The notes under the pieces are model-generated. The model ran no database searches and was not told where the DNA came from. It saw only the letters and a list, made by a program, of their open reading frames with translations. The position numbers and the translations under genes were made by a program. Positions 1 through 13,100 of a stretch of 64,000 nucleotides of DNA are shown here, piece by piece. Within the stretch, counting starts at the first letter, position 1. The number at the start of each line of letters is the position of its first letter. Origin of the DNA: a virus. The stretch is taken from positions 42,490 to 106,489 of the IMG/VR virus record IMGVR_UViG_3300034198_015644. One strand, written 5' to 3'.

Positions 1-1
1 A

Positions 2-214
2 AGTGAGGGTTGGAATGCTTCAAATACGTCATTATCGGCAATAACAAAAGAAGAGATTTATTTTGGAATTGTTTTCCCACCAAAAATTGAAAATAATGTA
101 TTTATTGATAGAGGCGGAGTATCTGTTTTTGAAAACCACTCAAGATTGAGATCAATTTCGAGTATTCAACAACTTGAGATATATGGAAATGGGTACTATA
201 ACTTAATTAATTAA
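2..214 (+). CDS. C-terminal fragment of an unidentified tail/baseplate-region protein
   Basis: An open frame runs in from the left edge and ends at TAA 212-214, giving the last 70 residues of a longer protein. The visible part contains EEIYFGIVFPP and ends GYYNLIN. No domain is recognised. It lies 13 bases before the next gene, in the same direction and with the same AT-rich codon use, so it is most likely part of the structural operon that follows. The start is outside the window. Confidence 0.7.
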   Translation, partial: SEGWNASNTSLSAITKEEIYFGIVFPPKIENNVFIDRGGVSVFENHSRLRSISSIQQLEIYGNGYYNLIN

Positions 215-227
215 AAAAAAAGATAAA

Positions 228-1133
228 ATGTCAACAGGAAATTATGGAATAATCAGACCCGCAGACGTGTCACCAGATGACATGGAGGTTTTTTACCATT
301 TTACCCCTACTAGGGATCAAATTGGTAATGTAAATTTAATAAAGTTGGATCCAAATACTATAGTTAAAAAAATTGACAACCCAACTAATCCAAACCAAAT
401 ATTTGGAGGTTTATATACCCTACAACTACCAACCTCAATTTTTAACCAAAAAGGTATATATACTTTAGTAATTAAACCTAAAGAAATTAGGACAAGAATA
501 TTAGATTGCGGAGTTCTTTCATCATTTCCTGAGGTTAGAGGAATCATATTTGATTCAGGACAAATACCCGCAGGTGATGTTACTAAATTTGAAAATGGGG
601 CGTTAGTTGGTTATAGAGTAGAATATTTAAGTACTGACCCTAATGCACCTGAAAAGAAAATTCAAAATTTATTTAGAATTTTTACGTCTAATAATAAAGC
701 GGAGGCGGTAAGTCAAAATTTAAATAATACTACACAAAAGGCATTAACTTATAGATTTAACGATAACTCAAGCTTAGTATTTTGCACAGTAACACCTAGC
801 TCTGCACCAAGTGTTAGACCTAACGCGTTACCATATATTGGAGTACCCGGACAAGATGTGATAATAACAAATACATTTTTTAATCCAGTATCAATTGAAA
901 TTGATATGGTAGAATATGATATAGAATCATTGGCATATGGTTTATTTGGTAATCAAACCAAATCCATTGATGATGGTATATATACAATTTATAACTTTCA
1001 AAATCAAATTTACAAACAATATAACTTGTTTGAAATTAAAGATCAATATGATAAAGCGTTATATGAAGTTAGAGAAGAAAGAACTAATATTGATTTTGGT
1101 AAAGATTTTGTAACTGTAACTAGTGGTTTATAA
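228..1133 (+). CDS. Unidentified structural-operon protein, 301 aa
   Basis: The ATG follows an A-rich leader (AAAAAAAAAGATAAA), which suits Bacteroidota-type initiation. The protein has no signal peptide, membrane segment or recognised motif. The C-terminal part (about residues 205-300) is rich in aromatic and charged residues and ends in short beta-type stretches. It is separated by only 3 bases from the gpI-like baseplate gene downstream, so a tail or baseplate role is inferred from position alone. I do not recognise the family. Confidence 0.8.
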   Translation: MSTGNYGIIRPADVSPDDMEVFYHFTPTRDQIGNVNLIKLDPNTIVKKIDNPTNPNQIFGGLYTLQLPTSIFNQKGIYTLVIKPKEIRTRILDCGVLSSFPEVRGIIFDSGQIPAGDVTKFENGALVGYRVEYLSTDPNAPEKKIQNLFRIFTSNNKAEAVSQNLNNTTQKALTYRFNDNSSLVFCTVTPSSAPSVRPNALPYIGVPGQDVIITNTFFNPVSIEIDMVEYDIESLAYGLFGNQTKSIDDGIYTIYNFQNQIYKQYNLFEIKDQYDKALYEVREERTNIDFGKDFVTVTSGL

Positions 1134-1136
1134 TAG

Positions 1137-3698
1137 ATGGCGACAGTTAAGACAAAAGTAGTTGGGAATAATTTTGATCCTTACTTAGTAGGATTACAAT
1201 GGACTAGTGAAGGAGGTACACCTCTTTTCACTGTAGGTAATTTTCAAATTACTACTAACTTAACTTCACCACCCAAAAGAAATTTTCAACTAGGATCATT
1301 TTCAGATCCATTAACATTAGAAAATTTAGGTACAACACTTACTGAGGCGACTCAATTTGTTGACGATAATTATAGTATTTTTCTAAATTTAAATACTGAA
1401 AATTTATTAAGTTTTACTTTATTTGGTTCATTTAAAGAATTTGTAAGGGTAGAGTTAGAACAAATACAATTAAATTGGCCTGCTTCAATATACGTTTTTT
1501 ATGCGTATGGAACAACTACGGGTAACACCATGACGAATTATAGTTATAATTCGGGAACAGGAGAGGCTTCATTTGATGTATCTACTAATTTTTTCTACAA
1601 TAATTATAATATAAATTTTTTACAAAGTGGTGCTTTATTACCAAACACTTCAATACCTAGTTCAATAAGAAATTTAAGTGTTTATTATCCTGAGTATGAA
1701 ATTTTTATAAATGGACAAAGTTATCCTATCATTGGGTTTACGGGGTCGACTACCATAACTAATGGTACAGTAAATTTTATCATTCAAGGAGATCCACTTA
1801 GCGGTGCAACAAACACCACATTATCTTATCATATAAGACCAAATAGTAGATATTTGGAAAGATTTTTTTCCAATTTAGATGATTTTGCTAGATTTCTATT
1901 AAATAGAAATACAGTACCTCAATATACATGTATGATATATTATGAGGAACAAAATGAAAATTATCAAATACTACAAAGATCACAAAGATTCACATGGCCG
2001 GTTACAGATGGATATAATTTAGATTTAAATACGGGTGAATTTTTATTATATAGAAAATCATTATTAGAAATTGCAGAAAATTATGACGAGTATAGATCAG
2101 ATTTAATGAGAAGAATGCTCGTAACAGAGTCTGTATCATACTTTGAATTAAATCCAAGACTATCCGCGTATATACCAATTAATACTACAGAAAAAATTGA
2201 TAAATTATTAAACATTTATGGTAGAGAGTTTGATGAAATAAGAAAGTACATTGAAGGTATTTCTTTTGCGGCAACAGTATCATATAATAAACAAGGTAAT
2301 ACTCCTGATGCTTTAATAAAAGATTTTGCTTATTATTTAGGTTGGGACATATTATCACCTATGGACGAGAATCAACTCTTCCAAAATTTTATGCCAACAC
2401 AGAGTGTATTTTCAGGAATGACGGTTGGTTATACCCCTGCGGAGGCAGAGATTGAATTTTGGAGAAGATTAATTTTAAATTCGTCATTTTTATGGAAGAG
2501 TAAAGGCACTAGAAAACCAATCGAATTTTTATTTGATTTTATTAATACACCACCCGCTTTAGTTAATTTTAATGAATACATTTATCAAGCAAAAAATAAA
2601 TTAGATATTAATAATTTTAGACAAATAATACAATATCTTTATGATGATACTAATTTAGATGGATATAATGTGGATGAAAATGGTTATCCTAAAGTTCCGG
2701 TAGACACACTACAAAATTATTTTCAAAAAGGTGGAGGATGGTACAGAGAAACCGCAGGAATCAATTCCCAAGTAGATTATTATGAAGGTAATAATCCACA
2801 TATAGGACCTTACGATGGTGGACAATTCTATATAGATAGTTTTCGTTGTTTATTAGAAAATTTTTCAGGACAAACAATAAAAATAACTAATGAGTATGTA
2901 GAATTTACAAATATATTTTCAAATTATTATGGTGGCACAGTTGGAGATTATACAGGACAAATTTATGTTGATCCTGTAGATGGAGGTAACAATCCAACAG
3001 ATTGTATATTAATAGCAGGTACAGTAGTTACTGCAATTACGGCACCAGAATATACGGTATGTGGTTGTTTGTTACCATCAGGATTAACTAAGGCAATTGT
3101 GATTAACGTAAGACCAAATCCAAACCCGAACCCTGGATGTTCAACTGCGGCAACTCCATCTTGCCCAAGCAATTTATTGTATTATAATCAAGTTAATAAT
3201 TTGCATGTTTGGATAGATAATAATACTGGTAATTTCGTAAATCAAGTACCGGCACAATGTTGTCAAGATATTGGAGGGGTTTATGATTCGTTAACACAAC
3301 ATTGTTTAGTTTCGGGAACTAATGGTTCTTCAGGAACTAGCGGTTCTTCAGGAACTAGTGGGTCTTCAGGAACTAGTGGGTCTTCAGGAACTAGCGGTTC
3401 TTCAGGAACTAGCGGTTCTTCAGGAACTAGTGGCGGTGGGGCATATAGATCTTGGATTATTACAAAATGTATAAATTCTTGTGGAGCAAATGGTTACGAA
3501 TGTATTGGACCTTCAACAGTCACAGTTTATACTAACTCTACTGTAACATCTTTAACTGATCCAAATACGGTAATTTATTCAGACCCATTAGGAACTACAT
3601 TATTTAGTTTACAATATTTCTCTCGTTTAGGAAGTATATACATTACAGATATTGATGGCACCCCTGCGGTAGAAGGTGCAATAGGAAATCCGTGTTAA
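1137..3698 (+). CDS. Baseplate-type tail protein with gpI-like domain and GTSGSS repeat tract, 853 aa
   Basis: Residues about 330-475 resemble the phage P2 gpI / TIGR02242 tail-protein fold. There is an IDKLLNIYGREFDEIRKYIE helix, then LIKDFAYYLGWD, then a WRRLILNSSFLWKSKGTR segment; the arginine-rich helix followed by KGTR is typical of that family. The N-terminal 300 residues look beta-rich. Residues about 727-766 are seven six-residue Gly-Thr-Ser-Gly-Ser-Ser units, a flexible collagen-like linker. A cysteine-containing domain of about 85 residues follows the linker (EGAIGNPC end). Order within the operon (baseplate protein, then fibres) supports an attachment role. The gpI assignment is by pattern only; the C-terminal domain is unidentified. 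Confidence 0.75.
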   Translation: MATVKTKVVGNNFDPYLVGLQWTSEGGTPLFTVGNFQITTNLTSPPKRNFQLGSFSDPLTLENLGTTLTEATQFVDDNYSIFLNLNTENLLSFTLFGSFKEFVRVELEQIQLNWPASIYVFYAYGTTTGNTMTNYSYNSGTGEASFDVSTNFFYNNYNINFLQSGALLPNTSIPSSIRNLSVYYPEYEIFINGQSYPIIGFTGSTTITNGTVNFIIQGDPLSGATNTTLSYHIRPNSRYLERFFSNLDDFARFLLNRNTVPQYTCMIYYEEQNENYQILQRSQRFTWPVTDGYNLDLNTGEFLLYRKSLLEIAENYDEYRSDLMRRMLVTESVSYFELNPRLSAYIPINTTEKIDKLLNIYGREFDEIRKYIEGISFAATVSYNKQGNTPDALIKDFAYYLGWDILSPMDENQLFQNFMPTQSVFSGMTVGYTPAEAEIEFWRRLILNSSFLWKSKGTRKPIEFLFDFINTPPALVNFNEYIYQAKNKLDINNFRQIIQYLYDDTNLDGYNVDENGYPKVPVDTLQNYFQKGGGWYRETAGINSQVDYYEGNNPHIGPYDGGQFYIDSFRCLLENFSGQTIKITNEYVEFTNIFSNYYGGTVGDYTGQIYVDPVDGGNNPTDCILIAGTVVTAITAPEYTVCGCLLPSGLTKAIVINVRPNPNPNPGCSTAATPSCPSNLLYYNQVNNLHVWIDNNTGNFVNQVPAQCCQDIGGVYDSLTQHCLVSGTNGSSGTSGSSGTSGSSGTSGSSGTSGSSGTSGSSGTSGGGAYRSWIITKCINSCGANGYECIGPSTVTVYTNSTVTSLTDPNTVIYSDPLGTTLFSLQYFSRLGSIYITDIDGTPAVEGAIGNPC
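3315..3434 (+). repeat. 18-bp tandem repeat encoding GTSGSS units
   Basis: Seven units of 18 bases start at 3315, 3333, 3351, 3369, 3387, 3405 and 3423, each beginning GGAACT. Third-position differences (AGC/AGT, GGT/GGG) alternate between units, so the units are not all identical copies. The first unit encodes GTNG, the rest GTSG. It is in frame inside the baseplate-type gene. Length variation by slippage is expected for such tracts. Confidence 0.95.
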
Positions 3699-3708
3699 AA
3701 ATTTAAAT

Positions 3709-4068
3709 ATGGAAATACATAAACTTCGTTGGCCACTTAATGAATGTCCCATTCCCGTTAAATTTAAAACACAAAAACCTATAATTTATCCGATCATAGA
3801 AAATTTTTATGAATTACCCGATGAACAAAAAAATGTTTTATTAGAAATAAAAAAGATAATAAATTTTTATTTACCCGATGCGAAGTTATTTTTATTTGGT
3901 TCTAGAATAAAAGGTAATTGGGATGAAAATAGTGATTATGACATAATGGTTGAAACTAAAGAAAATGGCGAAAAAAATAAAATTTTAAAAAAATACGATT
4001 TTGGGGTAAAAGTAGACATTTGTTTTACCCAAAAATACGAAGCACTAAAAAAAATTGAAATTACTTAA
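3709..4068 (+). CDS. Minimal nucleotidyltransferase-domain protein, 119 aa
   Basis: Residues 61-80 carry the nucleotidyltransferase signature FLFGSR...SDYD: G64-S65-R66 and the metal-binding pair D76/D78 at the usual spacing of the MNT/Pol-beta-like superfamily. A third acidic residue fits VKVDICF near residue 104. Length (about 120 aa) matches minimal nucleotidyltransferases, which transfer a nucleotide to a small molecule, tRNA or protein; the substrate here is unknown. The gene lies 10 bases after the baseplate gene and before the giant fibre gene, an unusual place for such an enzyme. No HEPN partner is visible next to it, so a classical MNT/HEPN toxin-antitoxin pair is unlikely. Confidence 0.8.
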   Translation: MEIHKLRWPLNECPIPVKFKTQKPIIYPIIENFYELPDEQKNVLLEIKKIINFYLPDAKLFLFGSRIKGNWDENSDYDIMVETKENGEKNKILKKYDFGVKVDICFTQKYEALKKIEIT

Positions 4069-4098
4069 AAAATAAAAAATAATTTGAAAAAAACTTCA

Positions 4099-4121
4099 AA
4101 AACAAAATAATTATTTTAAAA
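4099..4121 (+). promoter_or_regulatory. Shared 23-base palindrome-containing upstream element, copy 1
   Basis: A 23-base sequence, including the 14-bp perfect palindrome AAAATAATTATTTT at 4104-4117, lies 8 bases before the ATG of the 4101 aa gene. The identical 23 bases recur at 16548-16570, 7 bases before the 626 aa gene. No TTTG/TAnnTTTG promoter is present at either place. It could be a late promoter element, an operator, or an mRNA leader element; it could also be a remnant of the duplication that made the two genes. Confidence 0.5.
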
Positions 4122-4129
4122 TTGACATA

Positions 4130-7100
4130 ATGGCGTTCCCAATATTAAGAGATCCTGAAGTAATACATTTATTTGTAGATAAGTTCCCAACTTTATTGAG
4201 TGGTCCGTCTAGTGCAATTACAGAATTTTATAGTTTTTGTGTAAAAAATGGAGTAAATGAACTTTCATTATATGACACATTAAGTGTTTTACCAAGTTCA
4301 ACAAACTCAGTTAGTAATTTTATTTATAGTGCAAAAACTTTTAATTACGTATGTGAAGTTGGCGGAACCGTAAATCCTTATGATCCTGCAACATTAGGAT
4401 TAAAATATTTAAACTTAATTACTACCTACAATAATGGACAACCAAATCTATCAAGAAAATACGATAGGATAACTATTGAGAATGAATTTTGGAACTTAGA
4501 GACAAGTATTAATCCATTAAAAAATACTGCAGGATTTACCATATCAACAATTGCGGGAAATACTGTGGCATCCATAGCAGGGGGAATACCCTCATCAATT
4601 TTTGTTGTGGGAAATATGGTTAAAGTTTTTGGTGAATATAGACAAGTCTTAGCAATTGGGGCGACAACAATAACTGTTGATAGAGGATTTACTAATACAG
4701 TAACAAATCAAACTTTTGAAATTAGAGATAATAAAGTTTCGGGGGCAGAAACATATGCAATTGATTTTGAAACATATTTGTTGCGTTTAAAAAATATTAG
4801 AAATGTTGCAGTTGCAAATAATTTAAAAATAGATGCATATCTTTCAAGAAGAGTAACACAAGTACAATTTTTAAAATTAATTCCATTTATTGACAGAATT
4901 TTAATTGAGGCAGATTACGATCAAAATAATTATTTACTATATAACGACCCAACACAATTAAATAAAATACGAGATGTTTTAATTAGATGTAGTCAAAATA
5001 GAACAGGTACTGTCAATATCAATGTTGGTAACAATAATATGCAAGGTATTGGGACTGACTTTACCAATGAGTTGGGAGTTGGTACAAAGATTTACGTTAG
5101 TGGACAAGTTTTTACAATACAATCTATTGTAAGCTCAACGCAGGCAACTTTATTGGAAACTAACAATAGTAGTACAATTAATAATGCAACTTTTAAAACT
5201 TATACAGAATTTGCCCCAATATTCTATATCAACAAGACATTAAGAAAAACTTGGTTAACCACACCTGTTAGTACTAAAAGTTATGCTGATGTTTTTAAAA
5301 TGTTTACACTTAGTGGTTATACAGTAGGAGGATCAGTACAATCAGGTAGTAACCCAATTTGTTATAATTTGGAAGACAACCCATCAATAACTGGTGCGAC
5401 TAATTTGATTGGCATATCAATATTTGATAGAACTGAGGCACAATCTATAGACATAAAAGTTGCACAATCTTCTTCACCAAGATCAAGTTGTACCAATCCT
5501 TTGGCTAGATCTATTGGTGCTAACAATACTTATGCAATAACTTTTCAAGGAAATGATTGTACCTGTGATAATGCGACAAATGGATCAGTAACTGCGAATT
5601 TTAGTACAATACAACCTACCCCATACAACTATACATTTACAAATGGTGGTAGAGTAATTGAGATTACAAATTTAACTACACCACCACCATATACGTTTAG
5701 TGGTCTAGGTTTAGGTACTTGGAACATATCAGTAAGAGATGGTAATAATAGTGTTTCAACAGGTAGTGTCACAATAAATGAATCATTTCAACCAACCATT
5801 ACAGGTAATTATATAAGTGCAGGTCAAGGCGGAATTACAGTATTCTATACGGGAGGTTATAACAACTACTATATTTCAAGAATAGATAACCCAACAAATA
5901 TAAACAATCAATGGGGACCTTTTATTTCATATCACAATGCAGGTAGTGATCCATTTTTTGATTCTAACATAACAGTTAATAATACAACAAAATCATATAA
6001 TTCATCATCTACTCCTGCGTATAATTTTGTACCAAATCAAAGTTATAGTTTTGTTATTGGAGATACAGATGCATGTATTAAAATTTTTACTGTAACAATA
6101 CCTCAAGCGTCAACGGGACCTTCAGTAAATATTACTCAAACTACCAATCCATCTTGTGATGCAGCATCAAACGGTTCTATAACTATGGTTGCAGCAGGCA
6201 CAGGACCTTACGTATTTCATGTAACATATCCAAATGGAAATACAAGTAACATAAATAGTGTGAGTACTACACAAGTATTAAATAATTTATCGGCAGGAAA
6301 TTACTCAGTAACAGTAACAGATGCAAATAATGTTACATCTACCCCTGCGGTTACTACAACTTTAACTAATACATATAATTCAAATATAAATGCAACTAGT
6401 ACATCACCTAATCAAGTGTGTTTTCAATTAGTCGCAGGATCAACATATACTATAACATCAGGAGGGGGAACATTCCAATCATTTAATCAAACAGTAAGTG
6501 GACCTAACTTTACCCCATGTTTTAATAATTTACCAGGAGGACAATATAACTTTAATGTTTTATCTTCTAATGGTTGTTCAGAAACAATTTATTTAACAGT
6601 TAATAGTGCAACATTAACATTATCATTAAATCAATACGAAAATCCAAGTTGTACACAAGTTAATGATGGAATTATTAATGTATTTGCGACAAGTAATGGT
6701 AATGGACAATTTTCTTATTCCGCATCAAATGGTAGTGTAATTTATAGCAACAATAGTGGTAATTTTACTAATTTGAGTGCCGGTACTTGGACATTATCAG
6801 TTAGTCAAAATGGAATTTTGGGGAATAATATTGTAGTGCAATTAAATAATTCATTTTATGTTAATGTGACTAGTACAGGTGAAACTGTATGTGTTAGTGC
6901 GAGTGGTGGTTCATTAGGTATTTATACTGTAGATATTAACGGTACGTTACACACCTATAACACCGCATCCACAATAAATTGTTATACTGGTCTTTGTTCG
7001 GGAAATGTTGTCAGAGTTGTTGATGGTGACATTATAAACACTTCAATATCAGGTTGTGTATACACCACAACAACACCTAAAGATTGTGCATTTAATTTTA

Positions 7101-10100
7101 ACGTCACTGCTAATACAATTACTTGTGGCGACTACGGATCAATAATAGCTAGGGCGGATGGTGGAGTTACTCCATATATTTATACTGCCACAGGTAATGG
7201 TACGTACACGAATACTACAGGTAATTTTAATGTTTTACCATCAGGTATATGGACAATAACAGTAGAGGATAACATTGGTAACTCAGGAACTACGACAGTT
7301 AATTTAGATAGTAAACTTAAATTTAGTGCCGACAGTAGCGCTCTTAGTGCAACATGTGTTACCATTATAGATGGTTTAGCACCTTACTATATTTTAATAA
7401 ATCAAATATTATATACTGCCTCTACACAAGGAACTTATTGTTTTGATTTAGAATGTGGTTATAATGGTATTGATGTATATGATAGTTGTACAGGAACTAC
7501 TTGTGCAAATTATTTATTTACTGCTCCGGGTGGAATACAAAGTTTTTTTCAAAATATATTTTGGACTAATTGTAGTGGAATGACACAAAGTGGAATTTTA
7601 AATTCAATTAGCCCTATCATAGGTAATACTTTTAGTACCTGTGCAATTTTTGGAACTCCTGTTACTACAAATTCTAAAATAGAAATAAGTCTAATAGGTT
7701 TTTGTCCACCCGGCACAAATCAAGATTGCGTGGTTGATAATAGTGTGATTGTGTATTATGATTGTCCGGGACCATTAAGTTTAGAACAAACTCAAGATAG
7801 TGTCAATCCTAGCTGTACTGATAGTAGTGATGGTGAGATATACTTTAGTGGTTTTGGTGGGGACTATCCCTATGTTAGTTATTCAGCAATAAATGGTAAT
7901 ACCATATATGTTAATGGTACAGGTACATTTTCAAATTTAAGTGCAGGTACTTGGACGATTTATGTTGAAGATAGTTCAAACACTATAACATCAACAACTG
8001 TAACATTAGTTTCAGATTTTATAGTTGATTTTACTATCACTAGTTTTACAGAAAACAGCGTGACCATTTGTGCTAATATACCAATCCAATATCAAACATT
8101 AGAATATGAATTAACGTTTGAAAATCAAACGGCGATATTGAATGCATCTAATTCTTTTTGTAATACATTTACAGGGATAACAGGATGTAGTGTAGTTAAT
8201 GTTAATTTATGTTCTTTAAGAAATTATAGAAGGCTTACTAATATTGGTGGTGGAGGTAGAAGTGTAATTAAAGGAAGTGATGGTCTTTTTTATGGGGTAA
8301 CACAAATTGGTGGTTTATACAATTATGGGACTATATACAGATATAATGAAACCACTAAGGTTTATACTACATTACATAGTTTTAATGGGACTACAGATGG
8401 AAACACCCCGCAAGATATAATTGAAGTATCTAATGGAAAATTATACGGAATTTGTTTAGTCGGTGGTAATAGTGGTTATGGTACGTTGTTTAGTTGTACC
8501 ACTTCAGGATCATACGCAGTAATACATAATTTTGATGGGACGAACGGTGGAAATCCGGTTAGCAATTTAACTTTGGCTAGTAATGGTGTCATGTATGGAA
8601 TGACACAATATGATTCTACTTATGGATACGGCACTATATTTAGTTGTAGTACCATTGGAAATTTTGGGGTAGTTTATTCTTTCCAATACGTTTTTTCCAT
8701 ACCTTTTGATGGGTACAACCCAACAGGAAAATTAATCGAAGCATCTAATGGGTTACTTTATGGGGTCACACCACTTGGAGGTTCGAGTGACCAAGGAATT
8801 TTATTTAATTATGATTATATAAATAATCAATATAACAATTTATTTTCTTTTGATTATGGGTCAGTCGCATATCCAAATGAAATAGTTGAAGGATTGGATA
8901 ATAATTTATATGTAATAGGTGATACATTTTCAAATAAAAGTATTTATAAATTAGATTTATCGGGAACACCAAAAGGAAATGTACATAATTTTTCATTAAG
9001 TGACGGATCAAATGCAAATAAATTAATAAAAGGACTTAATGGTAATTTATGGGGATCAACTTTATATGGTGGTTTATATAATTTTGGTACAATATTTAGT
9101 TGTGATACTTTAGGTAATTTTGAAGTACTGTATAATTTTAAAAATTCTCTTCCAAATGACAATTTCTTATTGAATACTAACTCAACAATATTTTATGGGA
9201 CAAGACAATCAAATATATTGTATAAAATAAATGTTAGTTTACCCGAATCTTGTTGTTTTGATACAACTACAAATTTAAATGATTTGTTAAAACCAAATAT
9301 AATTTCTCTTTATGGAGACTATGTTAATGGGGTGCCAAGTATTTGTACTACGATAGATATTAGTAGCTCAGTTAATGTTTGGTATACTGTAACTGTAAAT
9401 GGAGAAGAAAACATATATGATAGAAGTTTAGAACCTAATTGTTTTAGTGCGCTAACTGAGGGGTTAACAGATGTTTCTATATGTGAATATGTGGATTCAT
9501 TTAACTATCTAGCAATACATTATTTTGACTCAACTAACAATACTTTTGGGACTACTCCTAATGGAGGTTTGATAGAGGCAAGTGACGGCAACTTTTATGG
9601 TATGACATTTAACGGAGGTTCAAATGATTTTGGTGTAATTTATAGTTGTGATACTATAGGTAATTATGGTATAATATATAATTTTGGGTCTGTTTTATTT
9701 GATGGAAAATATCCACTTGGATCTTTAATACAAGGATCAAACGGAACATTATATGGGATGACATCATCAGACAATATATTAAATTTATGTGGAGTAATTT
9801 TTAGTTGTACTACAACAGGTAATTATGGGATAATACATAGATTTGATAATACAGTTACTAATGGCGTAACTAAAGGAAGAACACCTGAAGGTTCTTTATG
9901 CGAAGTTTCTGATGGATTCTTATATGGGGTGACAAGATATGGAGGTTTTAATAATGGTGGGGTAATATTTAAAATTAACCCAACAACAGGACAATATTTT
10001 TCAATTTATGAATTTGGACAAGCACCAAATGATCCATTAGAACCAATAGAAGGTGTAATAGAAGTTAACAATAAATTATATGGAATGTCTTACTTTGGAG

Positions 10101-13100
10101 GACAACATAATTTTGGCACTATATATGAATTGGACTTAAACATAGGTGTACCTAATACTGTATTTAGTTTTGAAAATGTAACTGGTTCGGGAGATATTGG
10201 ATTTTATCCTAATGGAAAATTAACTTTAGGGTCAAACGGATTGTTATATGGACTAACAACTGGTGGAGGATTTTATGGAGTAGGGGCATTTTTTGAATTC
10301 GATCCAACTTATCTAACCTATAGGACAATACATAGTTTTAGTGGCACCCCTATTGACGGTGAGACTGCGACAGGTACTTTATTTGAAGATGAAAATGGAG
10401 TATTTTATGGGTTAACAAAAGAAGGTGGACCTATAGGTCGAGGAACAATTTTTGCTTGTGATATATATGATAATTATAAAATTTTAAAAACTTTAAATAA
10501 TTCAAACGGTAGATATCCTGAGAATACATATTTTATAAAGGCATCCGATAATAATTTATATTCTACAGTTAGTGGTGGATTACCTAATAATGGTGGTGGT
10601 ATTATAAAATTAACAATTGAAACATTAACGGGTTGTTGTTATAGTGCAACTACAAATATACCACAGTGTTTAGACGGAGTGACTATTGACACATTATGGA
10701 TAGATAATATGCCATATGTTAATGTATTAATTAATAGTCAAAATACTACACCTCCATATGAAGTTACGGTTGGGGGTATAACATATCCTTATTATGTTGG
10801 ATCATTAACCGGAAATTGTTACCCAATAATCGGATGTGATCCAGTTATTGTAAATGTTTGTGCACCTGAGATTACTTCCCAACAATTAAGTGGATTTACA
10901 GTAGAACATAAATTTAGTTTTTCAGATGCTTATGATGGTAAAAATCCATATGGTGATTTAACATTAAATTATAATGGAATATTTTATGGAATGACATCGC
11001 AGGGTGGTGTAAATGAGCCAGGATATTTCCCCACAGGATGCGGAACAATTTTTAGTTTTGATCCAATAACTAAGATTTATCAAAAAGTTTATGATTTAGA
11101 CGCTGATAATGGAGATGGATTTTTTCCAAAAGGAACATTACAATGTGACCTAAATTATAATTTATATGGGGTTAATTATTACGATGCAGTTAGTGGTTAT
11201 GGTACGTTGTTTAGTTGTACCACTTCAGGATCATACGCAGTAATACATAATTTTGACGATGTTAATGGATCAAATCCTGTTACATTACCTAGTAGAGAAC
11301 CATTAACAGGACGATTCCAAAGAGTCGGAACAACAATAAAAAGTGCAACCGGTGATGGAGTTTTATATAGTTTTGATAATGGTACACACGTGAATGATGA
11401 TTTTAGCTCAATAGGGTCTTTTGGTCGAGGCACTAATTCATATTTTAATGACCCATCTATATCTTATAATAAAGGAATAAATTCAAACGGACCCTTATTA
11501 GTTGATCAAGAGTTATCATTAATATATTTCGGATCAACTCAAGCATTTGTTTACGGCATGACAAAAGAAGGGGGAACAAACAATAATGGTGTTATTTTTG
11601 CTTATGACTTTTTTGTCTATGGTTTATACGATATTTATAATTTTACAGGCGGAGCGGACGGAGGAAAACCAACAGGAGGTTTAATTAAGTATAGTTATGG
11701 GTTATATAATAAAGTTTATGGAATGACTTCAGAAGGTGGTGCAGGTTTTGGTGTCATATTTGAGATGGATTTATCAATTTTTGGTTCACCTGTAAATACA
11801 ATTTTACATACATTTGCGGGAGGAACTTCTGATGGATCTAGACCATATGGTTCATTATACGAATTTAATGGTCGACTTTATGGTATGACATATTATGGAG
11901 GAACGAATAATGCCGGTGTAATATTCTCATTAGACCCAAGACTTCCTTATCCACACGACTATACAATCATTCATAGCTTTAATGGAAGTACGGGAGGATC
12001 AAATCCTGTAGGTTCATTGACAATGGGCCCTGATGGTAAATTATATGGTATGACATTGTATGGCGGTAATGGAGTAGGTGTAGGAGGTAAAGGTATAATA
12101 TTTAGTATTGATTTTAATTTAACTCAAAGAGCGGCATGTTGTTATCAAACAACCATAGACGTAAATGATCCTAACGATATAAATTTACCTCTTATTGAGG
12201 GAACTTGGTTTAATTCACAACCAACAATTTCTGTGAGCATTGACCCAAATAATTATTATGTCGCTCCTTATACTGTAACTATTGATGGAGTTACATATAA
12301 CTATGACACAAATAGTGCTAAAAATTATTTCCCACAATTAAGTTGTGGTACACATACAGTAGTCATTACACCAAATGCGGGAAACAATACACTTGACTTT
12401 TCGGGTTTAAAATCGTTTAGTGGACCAACAATTGATCCGGGTTCATTATTTGGTAATCCAATTGAACCAATCACCAACGAATTTTATGCCTTATCTTATG
12501 CGGGTGGAGCATTAAATTTTGGTACAATTTTTAAGATTGATTTGTTAGGTAATGTTGAGATACTTCATAATTTTTCAGGATCAACTTATGGTGATGGAAA
12601 CCACCCAATACAAGATTTAATTTTATCGTCAAATGGAAAAATGTACGGTACAACCTCGGAAGGCGGAATATATAATGCGGGTACAATATTTAGTTGTGAT
12701 ACTTTAGGTAATTATGGTATAGTTTATAATTTTTCTGGTGGCACAAATGGAGGTGGACCGATTCAAAATTTAACAGAAGTTTCTAATGGTATTTTTTATG
12801 GATTAGTGTATCAAACCGGTGCATTTGGTATGGGTATTATTTTTAGTTGTGATACAATAGGAAATTATAAATTGATTCATAGTTTTAGTGGGTCACCTTA
12901 TGATGGGATGCAACCTTTAGAAAGTTTTTATAAACATTCAAATGGTATTTTATATGGTACTACATTTAATGGGGGTACTTATAATGCGGGAACAATTTTT
13001 AGTTGTGACACTTTAGGTAATTATGGTATAATTCATAGTTTTAATAATACAGTGATTCCCAATAACGGATGCAACCCAAGATGTACGTTAATTGAGGGAG

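Noticed and set aside
3315-3434. Regular 18-bp repeats that could be taken for a CRISPR-like array
   Set aside because: There are no spacers, the period is a multiple of three, and the repeats encode GTSGSS in frame inside a long gene.
3709-4068. MNT/HEPN toxin-antitoxin pair
   Set aside because: Only the nucleotidyltransferase is present; neither neighbour is a small helical HEPN protein with an Rx4-6H motif.
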